This document shows positions 1 through 12,877 of a DNA stretch of 64,000 nucleotides, one piece after another. Every line of letters starts with the position of its first letter. Position 1 is the stretch's first letter. The notes beneath the pieces are model-generated. The model was not told where the DNA came from. It was given only the letters and a program-made list of their open reading frames with translations, and ran no database searches. Origin of the DNA: Arthrinium phaeospermum (Eukaryota; Ascomycota; Sordariomycetes; Amphisphaeriales; Apiosporaceae); the NCBI GenBank assembly GCA_006503535.1, contig QYRS01000009.1, positions 806,001 to 870,000 of the forward strand. Direction: 5' to 3'. The position numbers were made by a program, and so were the translations under genes.

Positions 1-302
1 CATGCCGATCCAGCCTTTCAGCAACCCAGCGGCTTCATTGGCGCAGCAGTTCTGCTGGCTATGACCATGCATGACCTGCCAATATTCCACGGCATGACAG
101 TGTCTGCAAGGCGTCTCGATACCCCCATTGCGATAGAATCGGGCATGGCTTCTTGACAAACTGTCCCCGTATCTATCTGCTATGCTTAGACGCGTTGAGG
201 CTACCTATTATGCAAAGGACAATTGATGGCAGCCCAGACTGACCCTTGATACAAAACATATTGGTGAACTTGTGAACCTGGTCTTGCTTTACAGACCTAC
301 AC
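1..302. other. left-edge noncoding DNA
   Basis: No gene is supported here. It is downstream of the Dam1 stop codon and presumably holds its 3' untranslated region. Open frames are short and have no recognisable product. Confidence 0.5.
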
Positions 303-1127
303 TCATCGGACCCCTCTTCCTCTTGGCAAAGCACTACCGCGGCCCCGAGCAATACCCGATCTGCCCCGTGAAGAGGAAACACCGCCACGTGAGGGTTGCG
401 GCATGCGAGACTGCCGAGCTGGCCGCGGGGCCGGTGCTGAGAACTTCTTGGGTGTGGGTTTGGAGGTAGTTGACGGGTTTTCGACGAAGGAGAAGTCGGT
501 AGTCCTAGATTGGCGTTAGTAGAGACCATACAGTCAAATGCAAACGCAACATACATGAAAGTTGTTTCCCCATCCGGCGGCTCTCCACGCTCTGTACTTC
601 GAGCCCGGGCTAGATAAATCGTCTTGTTAGTAGAAAACACTGACGGCCGTGAATGTTGCTATCATACCTGCAGGCGCCGCTTGTTCTGGCTCTTGCTGTG
701 CTTGCTGTTTCGCTCTCCTAAACGATTCAGCGATAGGACCCTTCGCACACGTAATGTTAGCCCCCATGTTCCAGAGTAGAGAGATCACCCATATGGAATG
801 ATGCATTCCTGCGCTACGTACCTCGGGAAAGTCGACACAGAAGGCGTTCATGTTGAGCCCGTACAGGAAGCTGGCGAAGTCCTCGCTGAACCGGGCCAAG
901 CTCTCGTGCATCAGCTGGAAGTGCATCATGTTGGCCTCGAGGTCGGCCACGGCGTCCGACAGCTCGGCGAAGGCGGGCTCGAAGACGTTGAGCGGGAACG
1001 GCTCGTGGCCGCCCTCGGCGGACCGCTGCGCCGAGTCGCGGAACGAGGAGCGCGAGGACGGGCGCAGGGGCGTGGTCGGGCGCGACCGGGAGGTGGAGCG
1101 AGGGCGCTGGGGATGATGATCTGCCAT
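303..1127 (-). CDS. dam1: DASH complex subunit Dam1
   Basis: Dam1 is the microtubule-contacting subunit of the DASH/Dam1 ring that couples kinetochores to spindle microtubules. Four exons fit: 1127-822, 740-668, 609-555 and 504-303, totalling 636 bases (211 aa). All introns are GT-AG, and the second and third contain CTACTAAC-type branch points. Residues about 43-110 carry the Dam1 signature: a helical segment ending in a FASFLYGLNMNAFC-like motif followed by FPE-G-PIAESFRRA across the first splice. The N-terminus is Arg/Ser/Pro-rich and likely phosphorylated. The C-terminus has the TTDFSFVENP motif and ends in an RG-rich basic tail. Length and architecture match filamentous-fungal Dam1. The exon joins are inferred from frame and motif continuity. 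Confidence 0.92.
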
Positions 1128-2468
1128 TGTTTCGTGTTTCGACTCGGCTGTGGGCGACTGACTGACTGAATGCTGGACGGGAGGGGGGTCTGGGGGCGCA
1201 GGTAGGCAGCAGCTTTGTTTTGGTCGTTCGAGGATCGTCGAATGGGAAGGCAGGTAAACAGTCGGTTGGTTCGATCTCTCGCGGGCGGTGACACACGGTG
1301 TACCGTGTGTTTCTCGTGGAAGCTGTTTGTCTGGATGAAGTCTAATGAAGACGCCGGGTTGTTTCAGGTGTTAAGCTTCACGATGACAGTTTGTTGGAGG
1401 TTGAGATGAAACAGAGTGTGAATAACCTCGTATCTCGGATAGATGTCATATCGCGTTTCGCAAATGTTATCGTACACATGCAAGACTGCCAGTAAAACCA
1501 ATGCCAGCTCTACGGGCTAGCGCCTAGCGGGGTCGAAGTCAATTGCACATTGCTTTGCCGTCCCTTGGGTCGAGCTCTTTCTTGGACACCACCTAACCTA
1601 CTCCGTACAGTAAAACAAGTTCCCAAGTCCCCCAACTGGAGAATACAGCACCAGTGCAAGGGTTCTACAGATTGGTACAGCAGGCATAACAAGCATAAAT
1701 AAACAGAGGCATGGCATCAATGCGGATGCAATGAAACACCATGGATGATGATAGCTGCTGCTAATGATGGCAGGCATACCCAAACCCGCGGATCCTTAAT
1801 AAGGGTGTTCTGACCAATAGCGTAATTAGTGGAGGGATAGGTGCTGGATTGGGCCGCTTGGGCGCATGCTCCCGGGAGCAGCGGAGATTTGGGGGATGAG
1901 ATGCAAGAGATGATGACGAAGGACTAGTGGTGCCGCGACTGGAGCCACCCTCCGTCTCTCACCAAAAAGCCAGGATTTCCAATATGCCAACAAACGACAG
2001 TCACCATCTCCCTGTGTAGCGCTGTCGCATCTCGCAGCGCCTGTTGTCCTCGTGATCGTGTTCCTCCTCCTTTCATTGCCCGCCTCCCCTGGACTCGCTT
2101 AAACCCTGTCGGAATCCCCTTTTAAGCTTCTGTCAACGAGTGCCATCGCAAATCCACTTTGGGCTTGCAAATCTCGACCCACGAGCACACGACGCCCTCC
2201 CATCTGCGGCGACGGGGAATTTTGTTCTACTCCAACCGGCTCTCCAGTCGATCGGGTCGAAAGCCTATTATTCGTTTGAAGCGTCTTGCCATACCACCAC
2301 AGCACAGCCCCCTGTTTGTGCGCTGCAACACAACACCGACCTCGCTTCCTTGTGAATACATTTGATAGTGGAGGGGTTGCGCAATCTACTGTAGCTGTAC
2401 CTGAGCCTGCGCCTCGATTAGTACGGGTCTCCCGGGCTCGGCTGCGTCCCAACATACCTTCGGACCTT
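1128..2468. other. intergenic region, divergent promoters
   Basis: This lies between the Dam1 start (-) and the CRAL-TRIO gene start (+), so it should contain both promoters. In-frame codons upstream of 2469 stay open back to 2286, so the 5' end of the downstream gene could extend into this stretch. No RNA gene or repeat was seen. Confidence 0.4.
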
Positions 2469-4407
2469 ATGAAAGCCGCGCTGGGCACTACACCTTCCGT
2501 CGTCCTGGACAGAACATTGAAACATACGACCTGCGTACTTCCTGCGCATCGACTGCTATCACGGCCAGCCCAAGCAACTAGACCAACCTTCCCCGCTCTT
2601 GTTCGTATCACAAACTTTACGCGGTCGCTACATCAGACTGCCGTTTCGCCTCGGACGTCACTGCCGCGCTCGCCACGTCGCTTATATCACACAAGCCCAC
2701 GCTTGTTTCGGGGAAGCAGAGAAGCTACTCGGCGCGAGACATCTTCGATTCACTCTAGATCGACCACTCGGGGCTATCATACTCTACACAGCAGCTTGAA
2801 CTCACTTCTTTACCTTGTTCCAGTCCTTGCTATCGGTATTGGAGGCATCGTTGTATACGGCACCAAAACGACTGAGGTCGCATTACCTGAGACTACGTCA
2901 GAGCCAGACCACTTCGAGGCTGTTCTAGATATAGATCCCGAGATGGAGGGTACCTTAGGGAATTTGACGGCGGAGCAGCAAGTCAAGCTGTGCGAACTAT
3001 GGAAGCTCATCTACCAAGTTTGCGGCGTTTCGGAGGACGAGGTCGCGGAGGCTGAAACTCCCGGCAATGCTCTTCAGCCAAGGACAGACTCCGACGGCTC
3101 GGGCCAGCCGAAGAAGGAGAAGAAGCGTCTGGGGCTCTTCAAGAAGAAGGACAAGAAGGACAAGGAGAACCTCGACGAGAAGGCGCCGGTTGTGGCTACT
3201 TTCGATGGCATCAAGGAAGACGATGCGGACGACAAGTACGGCCAGAACAAGGTCTTCCGCGAGACCCTGGCCACTCGGTCACCTGAGAGCATTCGGCACA
3301 CCATGTGGGGGATGATCAAGATGGACCATCCCGATCAGCTGTTACTACGCTTCCTGCGCGCCCGTAAGTGGGATGTGAACAGAGCTCTTGTTATGCTGGT
3401 CAGCACCATGAAGTGGCGACAGGATTACAAGGTGGACGACGACATTATGCTGAACGGCGAAGAACACTTCGCGGAGAAGGAGAAGTCAGGCACAGACGCC
3501 GAGAAGGCCTTTGCGAAGGATTTCCTGATGCAGATGCGCATGGGCAAGAGCTTTGCGCATGGCACGGACAAGGATGGGCGGCCCATCAACACGATTCGGG
3601 TGCGCCTGCACAAGGGTGGGGAGCAAAGCCAGGAGAGTCTCGAGAGGTACACTGTCTACTTGATCGAGACGACGCGTATAATGCTCCAGTACCCTGTCGA
3701 AACAGGTTGCATCGTCTTCGATATGACTGGTTTCTCCATGGCGAACATGGACTACACACCCATCAAGTTTATGATCCAAACATTCGAGGCCAACTATCCC
3801 GAATCTCTAGGCGTTGTCTTGGTGCACAAGTCGCCCTGGATCTTCCAAGGTAAGATAGCAAAACGTTTGCTGAACCCTCAATGATGTACTAATTTTCCTC
3901 CGTGTAGGTATCTGGAAGGTTATTCGCGGCTGGTTGGACCCCGTCGTTGCCGCCAAGGTGAACTTCACGAGCAATGCCAAGGAGCTGTCCGCATTTGTGC
4001 CCCTGAAACAGGTACCCACCGAGCTGGAAGGCGAGGAGGCTTGGACCTACCAGTACGTCGAGCCGACACCCGGCGAGAACGCCAAGCTGAAGGACACGGC
4101 GACCCGGGATAAGCTACAAGCGGAGCGCGAGGTCCTCTGCGAGGAGTTCGAGGCCAAGACGTTGGAGTGGATCCGCGAGACCGATGCCGAGAAGCGCAAG
4201 ACGTTAAAGACGGAGCGCGACCAGGTGGCGAAGAAGCTGCACTCAAGCTATTGGCAGCTGGACCCCTACGTGCGCGCCCGCAGTCTGTACGACCGCATTG
4301 GCGTCATCAAGAGCGGCGGAGAGGTCGACCACTACCCGGAGCAGAAGAAGACCAACGGGGCTGCGCCGGCGGCCGCGGCGCAGACTAACGATGATGACGT
4401 AGATTGA
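2469..4407 (+). CDS. CRAL-TRIO (Sec14-like) lipid-transfer protein, Csr1/Sfh2 type
   Basis: This is a Sec14-superfamily protein expected to bind and exchange phospholipid or another hydrophobic ligand. Two exons (2469-3849, 3908-4407) join in frame with a GT-AG intron, giving 626 aa. A CRAL-TRIO N-terminal helical segment (LLLRFLRARKWDVNRA) is followed by the lipid-binding domain (GCIVFDMTGFSMANMDYTP ... YPESLGVVLVHKSPWIFQ) and a conserved C-terminal tail. Order and motifs match fungal Csr1-like proteins. The first ~110 residues are Arg/Ser/Thr/His-rich with RRLYHTSPRLF-type runs, like a mitochondrial presequence, and a hydrophobic segment follows at about 112-131. The start is uncertain: ATG 2469 keeps the presequence, ATG 2943 would give a soluble protein without it, and the frame is open upstream to 2286. 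Confidence 0.88.
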
Positions 4408-7393
4408 TCTGTCTGTACTCCTGCGGGCGGGGGAAGAGGAGATGAAGACGGAGGATGATCGGGGAAACATTGGAGGAGATTATTTTGGACCTCCTGTTCG
4501 GGATTTAGGGAGGAGGAGACTCGAAACTTTTTATATAGAAAAAATGGGGGGTTGCATTTCGAGTGGTTTGCATGACTTTGATACCAAAAACCTCTCCCAC
4601 TCAATCACGCTGGAAGAGAAGAGAAATACAGAACGTTGTTCGAACTTTACATCAGTGCAAGTACGTGACTTGATGTGGATTTCGTGGTGTCTCGGGGAGA
4701 GACAGCAAGCTTCTAGAGAGCCTGTTCATGTTAACCTGGGTAGAAGCTCTGCTGGCTCCCTCGTTTGCCCCTTGCTGTGGCACTGTCGAGACACGGATAT
4801 GATCGATTCGCCTGCCTTCGATTTCTCTCAATGGCATGGGGAGAGGACACCTAAGCGCACGTATCTTCGCAAGGGGGAAACATAGCACAGGCAAGCTCGC
4901 GGCACATGGAATGCGCAAGTCTTGAATTACTCCTACATCAAGTGTGTTTACCTACCAAGGTACTGTCATTGGCAGCAGATTGTCCCCGAACGGGTCCTGA
5001 GTGTAATCACACAAGATCGTGTCAGGACGACTGCGCACACCGTAAAGCCGTTCTGGGACCAAGTCCCTCCTTCCTATTAGAAGCACGGAAGATGGAATAC
5101 GGTCGGTTAAGTCCCGTCCGTTCCCGTTCTCTGGGATCCGCCGTCTTAACTCCTCTTAAGTGAAACGCCGCTTCCGGAAAAGCAGATAAATCATACGCCC
5201 AATCGCTTGAAGCCGTCGACGATAGGTCATATATGAGCCAGCTTTTGCCATGGATGCGACACTTGCCGCCCACAGTAATATCTACCACGGCAAACAGGCA
5301 CATATTGGTAGCGGCCCTCCGGAACACCAAAGACCACATGCCAAATTCAATCGGTAGGCAAATGCGTAGAGCCGATTGGCATCGTTCTGTTTTCGTTCTA
5401 TTCTTGATAGGTTGATGTATAATGCCCCTTCATCCAGTAATGCTGCTTGGTGCCATTGCTTAGACGAGCCAGTTCACTTAATTGGACGCCTCCAGCTCGT
5501 TCATTGGTCGACCAAGCTCTCGAGTCGCACAACGCATTACCCTCTCGGATGGAGGAAAGGGGAAACGGCATTCAAATACCTCAGACACACTCGCCGGCTT
5601 TCACTCGTCTTTCGGCATCTCGCAACCCGGGCAGACGGGCAAATGGTTGGAAACAATAAATAAGCCAAGAGATTTGGCTTCGGTGCTTCGCGGAAAACCG
5701 AGCGGATATACTAAGTCGGCCGAGGGGTGCGGCTCCTCATTCTGGGGCAGACCCAATGAGCTGCTGGCGACGGTATGGAGCTGGTTCCACTTCTAGATCT
5801 CCAGGTCTGCAAGATTTTTTTTTCTCGCTTCCCCCCCATGGCAGTTCAACCGTCTCAGAAATGCCATGGCAACGGGGGGCTTAGTACATTGCTCCTTGGA
5901 ATCGCGGTCGGTTTCCTCGGACAGTTGATGGGTATCGAAAGGCGTTATATGGATAATTGCTGACGTGGAACGCATGGCTGGAGACTCTATACCCTACGTA
6001 ATGCGTGGCCGTTGGTATTGAGATTTGAGATTGTCCAATAGCGTTACACTAAAACTAATCAAAGCTCTGCTGTTTCAGAGAGAGGTTCAGTCTACTGTAC
6101 CATGGGCCCCTGGTTTTACATGTGACCGAGGTTCGTTCGTGTGCTCCTAGTCAGTTCTTCTTGGTGCCGCGCACCCAGCTAGGTATGTATCTCAAATTGC
6201 ATGCCTATAGAAAAAAATTACTAGGTTGTTCATTGGTGAAAAGCACTAGCAGCATACAGGGTACGAAGAACCTATCGTGGGTAGAACACCTGGGTAGGTA
6301 CTGCAAGCTACAGGCAAAAGCGCTTAAAAAGGCGCCTTGCAGGTCACGTAAAATGCTATCGTAGTTGGAACCGGTAACTATGACCTGGTCTTGGACGCAG
6401 CAGCAGCTACGTCGTGATAGAGTAATAAGCTTAATTGAGAACATGCTCCGGGCGCCCTATACTCAGGGCATCGACCAATATTTATTTGCTCAGTAGTTGA
6501 ACTGTTAAAGTGTAATACACAGTGAATATAAACAACTCCGACGGATGCAGCAGAGCAGGACGAAAGGGAGGGTTGTTGTGCAGCATCGCCCGAAATACCG
6601 AGTCAAGGGGCTAACCTTTCGTGGCTATTGATGCATTGCTGGCCAAAAGAGCCGCGTCCACATTCCGATGCGGATTTGTAGCCCGAAACAAGAGCGTGCT
6701 CCTGTGTGCAGAGACGGAGTCAGGTACCCGACTCAGAAGATAGCTACATGTACATACACCTGCATTCTTGGACATATCAAAATAATCCATTGGCAGGCAA
6801 CAAAGGATTGAAGACTTGAAAATAGGTGAACAGTAGGTCTCTCAGACACTTGCAGTGATCACACACACACAAAGCCCGATAAGGAAACATTTTGGGCAGG
6901 TTGATGTTGAGATAACGGCAATATGACGCCAGCGTGCACGTCTGAACAATAGCGAGGCGCTGATTCGTCCGCTGGGCCGAGTGATAATCGCTGTTACCGA
7001 AGGTACCTCTGGCTTTCCAGCAGTTTTCTGGGGCCAAGCTGGCAGCAAGGTCCAGCTCGGCCTCTAGCGTGGAATCTGGGGCCCGGCAGGCCTGTAGGCT
7101 TCTTGCCTTCGCCTTTTTCATCAATCGCAGGCCAGCAACACAAAAGGCCTCTCCACCTTTCCTCTTCACCTTGTTTCCTCATACACCATCACTCCTGGGG
7201 AGAAGTCAAGTTTTTTCTTTCCTTTTCTCTTTTTCACTTGATCATTGGGAGACAAGTCTGTTACTGTCTCAACCTCTCCACTCCCCTAATTGCGTTTCTG
7301 CGAGAGCTTCAATTGCTCCTCGACTGATATCAGCTCGACGCCACACACCCCTCCTAGTATCCTAGGTACTCAGGACCGCACAGTTCCCTCACA
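4408..7393. other. large intergenic region
   Basis: About 3 kb of normal base composition lie between the CRAL-TRIO gene and aconitase. Open frames are short (under 150 codons), overlap on both strands and show no family motif. The last ~200 bases are pyrimidine-rich (T/C runs around 7210-7240), a common 5' leader feature of highly expressed fungal genes, and likely belong to the aconitase promoter or leader. Confidence 0.5.
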
Positions 7394-9998
7394 ATGTTGG
7401 CAACTCGTCAGGTCCTGGGCAATGTTGCCCGCTCCCGGGTCATGGGCAACCTGGCCCTGCGCCGCACAATGGCCACCGTTGGTGACTCCCCTCTGGACCG
7501 CAAGGTAAGTTGAGAGAAAGAAGGCGGGCAGATACGACCTCGTTGTCGCTGCCGCCCCCTCCCCGCTGTCGTCGTCGTCGCTGTCGAAATGGGAGTGCTA
7601 ATTTATTTCCCGCAACTCGTCACAGGTCAAGCAAAACAACTGGGAGGACAACAACTTCATCAACTACAAGAAGATGTCCGAGAACCTCTCCGTGGTCCGC
7701 AGCCGCCTCAACCGCCCTCTGACCTACGCCGAGAAGATTCTCTACTCTCACTTGGACAACCCCCATGAGCAGGACATCGAGCGCGGCGTCTCCTACCTCC
7801 GCCTGCGCCCTGACCGTGTCGCCTGCCAGGATGCCACTGCCCAGATGGCCATCCTCCAGTTCATGTCCGCCGGCATGCCCTCCGTGGCCAACCCCACCAC
7901 CGTCCACTGCGACCACTTGATTGAGGCCCAGATTGGTGGCGAGAAGGATTTGGAGCGCGCTGTCGGCATCAACAAGGAGGTCTACGACTTCCTGTCCTCT
8001 GCCTGCGCCAAGTACAACATTGGTTTCTGGAAGCCCGGCTCTGGTATCATCCACCAGATCCTGCTCGAGAACTACGCTTTCCCCGGTGGTGAGTACCGAG
8101 TCTGATCCAAAAAGTGTGGCCTCCCTTGGAAGAGACTAGCTAACAACACACAGGTCTCCTCATTGGTACTGATTCGCACACTCCCAACGCTGGTGGTCTG
8201 GGTATGTGCGCCATTGGTGTCGGTGGTGCTGATGCCGTCGATGTCATGGCCAACCTGCCCTGGGAGCTGAAGGCCCCCAAGGTTATTGGTGTCAAGCTTA
8301 CCGGCCAGCTGTCCGGCTGGACTTCTCCCAAGGACATCATCCTGAAGGTTGCTGGTATCCTCACCGTCAAAGGTGGCACTGGTGCCATCGTTGAGTACCA
8401 CGGTCCTGGTGTGGACACCCTGTCCGCCACTGGTATGGGTACCATTTGCAACATGGGTGCCGAGATTGGTGCCACCACCTCTCTGTTCCCCTTCAACGAC
8501 CGCATGTACGACTACCTCTCTGCCACCAAGCGCAAGGATATCGGTGACTTCTCCCGCACCTACGCCAAGGAGCTCCGCGAGGATGAGGGCGCCGAGTACG
8601 ACCAGCTGATCGAGATCAACCTGTCCGAGCTCGAGCCCCACATCAACGGTCCCTTCACCCCCGATCTGGCCACTCCCATCTCCAAGTTCGCCGAGGCTGC
8701 CAAGGCCAACAACTGGCCCGACGAGGTCAAGGCTGGCTTGATCGGCTCTTGCACCAACTCCTCGTACGAGGATATGTCCCGTGCCGCCTCCATTGCGCAG
8801 TCCGCCATGAAGCACGGCATCAAGTCCAAGGCTCCCTTCTTCGTCACTCCCGGTTCCGAGCAGATCCGTGCCACCATTGCCCGCGATGGTCAGCTCGAGA
8901 CCTTCGAGGAGTTCGGTGGTACCGTTCTCGCCAACGCCTGCGGTCCTTGCATTGGCCAGTGGGATCGTCGCGACGTCAAGAAGGGCGAGGCCAACTCGAT
9001 CATCTCTTCTTACAACCGTAACTTCACCGGCCGCAACGACGGCAACCCCGCCACCCACTCTTTCGTCACCTCTCCCGATCTGGTCGTCGCCATGTCCATT
9101 GCTGGCTCGCTCTCCTTCAACCCCCTGACCGACACCCTCAAGGGCAAGGACGGCAAGGAGTTCAAGCTCGAGGCTCCCACTGGTGCTGGTCTGCCCGACC
9201 GTGGCTACGACCCTGGCCAAGACACCTACCAGGCTCCTCCTCAGGACCGCGCCTCGGTCCAGGTCGCCGTCGCCCCCACCTCTGACCGTCTCCAGGTTCT
9301 GTCTCCCTTCAACGCTTGGGACGGCAAGGACGCCACCGACATGCCCATTCTCATCAAGGCCCAGGGCAAGACCACCACCGATCACATCTCGATGGCTGGC
9401 CCCTGGCTCAAGTACCGTGGCCACTTGGACAACATCTCCAACAACATGTTGATTGGTGCCATCAACGAGGCCAACGGTGAGGCCAACAAGGTCAAGAACG
9501 CCACCACTGGTGACTGGGACGCCGTCCCCGCCACCGCCCGCGACTACAAGTCCAAGGGCATCAAGTGGGTCGTCATCGGTGACTGGAACTACGGTGAGGG
9601 TTCTTCTCGCGAGCACGCCGCTCTCGAGCCCCGCCACCTCGGTGGTATCGCCATCATCACCCGCTCCTTCGCTCGTATCCACGAGACCAACCTGAAGAAG
9701 CAGGGTATGCTTCCCCTGACCTTCGCTGAGCCCGCCGACTACGACAAGATCAAGCCCGATGACAAGGTAAGCTATTTTCCCTACTGGCGAAAGTATAGTT
9801 TGAAACAGTTGCTAACTTATTCCCTAGATTGACATCAAGTGCACCGAGCTTGCTGTTGGCCAGCCCATCACCATGGTTGTCCGCCCCCAGGACGGCAAGG
9901 CCTTCGAGGTCAAGCTGAACCACACCTTCAACGCTCCCCAGATTGAGTGGTTCAAGAACGGCTCTGCTCTGAACACCATGGCCAAGTCGCGCGCGTAA
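7394..9998 (+). CDS. aco1: aconitate hydratase, mitochondrial
   Basis: Aconitase isomerises citrate to isocitrate in the mitochondrial TCA cycle and uses a [4Fe-4S] cluster. Four exons (7394-7504, 7626-8088, 8154-9766, 9828-9998) total 2358 bases, 785 aa, the usual fungal length. The N-terminus ([19 protein letters not shown]) is a typical presequence. The three expected cluster cysteines are visible: Cys391 in GSCTNSS and Cys454/Cys457 in [22 protein letters not shown] and the C-terminal swivel-domain motif [19 protein letters not shown] are also present. Codon use is extremely biased, as in highly expressed genes, and this creates a long false open frame on the opposite strand. An AATAAA at 10025-10030, 27 bases past the stop, is a plausible polyadenylation element. 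Confidence 0.97.
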
Positions 9999-11167
9999 AT
10001 ACTACGAAGTGTGTGACGATGTGAAATAAAGATACCCGCTGGATGGACAGACTAGAGAGGTGGTTGGAGAAGACACGCCGGGGACGAGACAAGTAGCATT
10101 TTTGGGGAGGTTTGCTAGAATCGCAAGGGGTTTTATAATGTCTTCTGGTACGGACGTTGTGTTTTCATGGAGTATAGCCCGCACATGGACGTCGCCTCCT
10201 TTTCTAGTCATCTGTACAAATTCAAATGTTCGAACTCAATATTGGTGTCATTGCTGTGAGTGTGTCCCAACGCTGTGAGTGGTGTAAGTCTGTCAAGCGA
10301 TGCCAGATACCGGGTGATTTGAGGTACTGTCAAAATACGAGCTCATACAAATAAGGCCACTTCTATGAAAACATTTTATTATCTACTGCGAGCGATCGGC
10401 GAGAATCAACCGTAGAAGGCAATCAAACCCGGTGAAATGGGTGGCAGATATGTCTCGGGGATTGCACCGACGGATCTAATAAAAGCTCCATCCATGTCCT
10501 CCTTACATAAGGCCGCCAGGTGCCGACGAGCCTAGCTAGCGTCATGGCCTGCAAGGGTTGGGTTGCATTTGCGGGTCCCCGAATCAGCGCCTGGCGCCTG
10601 GTTGGATGCATCAATGCTGCTTTGCTCGCTATGGGCGTTCGGTTTCGCCATGACAGTTTGTCCCATTTAATTGTACTGGTCGAGAGGATTTGATGACACG
10701 CGATCAGCTCGACTTGTTTCTGCAAGAGGAGGGCCTTTCACCCATACCCTCTTGAAATAAAGTCGCCTTGCTTGATTGAAGGAGCTGCTGGCAGAGGTTT
10801 GAAAAGGCGTTCTTCTGCTGAGTAAATTAAAGCGAGAAATTGGAAACACCATCCACTCCTTTGGTTGAAACTACTGGAATCTGCTTGGTCATTAGCTCCT
10901 TTACCTGCCACAAGCTTTCTCGATCCCGCCATCGCCCTGTCGTCCACCCAACCCACCCGCAACGATCAGCGCAACTTTTGCGCTCGACGAGGGAACCTAC
11001 CACGGTCCCAATACAAGAGTTGCGCATCCCCCTGCTTCCACTTGCTGTGAGCGTCAGCGGCACCTGCACTCTTTCCTCCGAGATTCCGAGCCTCCCAGAA
11101 GCGAAGCCTGACCCCCCGGTCCCGAACACCTGGCGCGCGCTCGACCCGACACACACGAACGGGAAGG
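9999..11167. other. intergenic region
   Basis: This holds the aconitase 3' end (AATAAA at 10025-10030) and the promoter/leader of the rhomboid gene. No coding frame with a recognisable product was found. Confidence 0.5.
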
Positions 11168-12287
11168 ATGCCCAACGTACAATCTTTCAGCACCCTCAGG
11201 GCGCGATCTTATGTCTTCCGGCTCCCGCTCTTCACGAGGTTGATGGTGTTGGCCATTGTGGTCCTTTGGCTGGTGGGCATACAGAGCGCATGGGATTTGA
11301 GAAAATGGGGTGCCTTGATACCGGATGAGATGAACTTTTTCACGGGTGAGTGGATTCTGCCTCTTTCGCTTCTGACGACTGGGCCTACGACGGGGATCTG
11401 CGTGGTACGGAAGATGCAAAGCCTCATGTTGGAGACGAGAAGAAGTAGAGCACGCATGGGCTTCAGTCGCCACAAGAGGAAGAACCGACGGTAAACTGGG
11501 ACAATTGCTGACCGAGATCCAGCGTACCGTATGAATACGTTTCCGTTAATACACCTGAACCTCCTGCACGCGCTGCTGAACCTCTTGGCTCTCACCCCGC
11601 TACTGGAGCGCTTCGAGAGCGAGTACGGAACATTGACGAGCGCGGCTATGTTCTTTGGACGTGAGTAATACCCTTCCAACATCCTCGCGATGCCCTTCAG
11701 AGTGTATCGCTCAAGAGACTAACGAAATGCAACCACAACAGCTCTGACCACGATCCCGGCCGTTGCCTACGTCATCCTCGAGCGTGTCATCTTCCGCGTC
11801 AACACCCCGGTCATGGGCGCCAGCATGTGGGTGTTTCTGCTCTTCTCCGTGGAGGCGGTGCGGACGTACAAGATCAACCCCTACTTCGTCATCGGGACGG
11901 TGCAGGTGCCCACCTGGACGACCCCGCTGGTCATGGCGTTTGTCACGGCGGCCCTGATCCCCAGCACCAGCTTCCTGGGCCACCTGTGCGGCATCGGCAC
12001 CGGCTACCTGTTCGGGCTGGGCTACCTCAAGTTCATCGCGCCGCCCGAGAAGATCCTGCGCTGGATCGAGGGGAAGCTGAACCTCCTCGGCCGCCTGCCG
12101 CACTATGTCAGCGTCGACCAGAAGACGTACGGGCGGTTCGGCGTGTTGCCCAGCAACAATAGTACTGGTAAGCACCATTTTCCTATCCTTACATTGGCCA
12201 ACTTACTGATGATGGCTTTTTGGAACGTATATAGGCAGTACGAGCTTGAGCGGAATGGTGGGCAGCACACAGCGGCTTGGTCCTTAG
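11168..12287 (+). CDS. rbd2: rhomboid intramembrane serine protease, Rbd2 type
   Basis: This is a polytopic rhomboid protease of the Golgi/endosomal Rbd2 class. In fission yeast and Aspergillus this class acts in SREBP cleavage and adaptation to low oxygen. Four exons (11168-11345, 11523-11660, 11742-12167, 12235-12287) total 795 bases, 264 aa. The catalytic serine sits in the GxS motif (MGAS, Ser133) and the catalytic histidine in GHLCGIGTGYLFG (His186). Hydrophobic segments alternate as expected for six helices. The C-terminus ends in a short exon encoding a Gly/Ser-rich tail that finishes STQRLGP, a tail seen in filamentous-fungal Rbd2 proteins and strong support for the last splice. The first intron (177 bp) is longer than its neighbours. 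Confidence 0.92.
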
Positions 12288-12877
12288 GTCGTGAGCCAGG
12301 CCAGTTAGGCAAGGGTTAAGGAGATGCGTCTGCTTTGTTTGTGTGTAATTGGGCGCATATTATATGGCATCATCATGGCGTTATACGGCATACTGCAAGG
12401 TGTATATTCATTTCTAGATACTGGGGGCAAAATATGGAATCGGCTGTGAAATCCATGTCACTTCTATATATCATGAATGGGCGTGCCTTTTGGCCATGAC
12501 TGCGGAGTCAGCAAGAGATGCGAGCTTGTCAAAGCTACATTGGTAAGCCAATCAAGGCTACGTGGTATCTGTAGGGAAAATGTCGTATTTATTCCGCAAT
12601 TGAGGTTCTACTTTCCCAAAACCTCGTAATACTGGTAGATGATATTTAACAGCAATAGTCAAAGTTCAGGGGTGCCTGTCTTATAAATGCGCGATGTGTC
12701 CAGTAGCCGGCGGGCCAGAGGCAGGTAGCACTGTAGTACAGCGTTGACCCCTGTAGCCCAATTAAGCTGGACCCCGAAACCCATTAAACCTCCAACGCGA
12801 CATCACCACGAATTCACCCCCAATGCTGTTCCTGAGCTCCTGACACCCAATTGTCTGCCACCAAACCACCAGGAGCC
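12288..12877. other. intergenic region
   Basis: This is the 3' end of the rhomboid gene and the promoter of the GPI transamidase gene. Nothing else was recognised. Confidence 0.5.

Noticed and set aside
8072..9682. 536-codon open frame opposite aconitase
   Set aside because: It is a shadow produced by strong codon bias in aconitase. The translation is Gly/Val/Leu-rich and has no motif.
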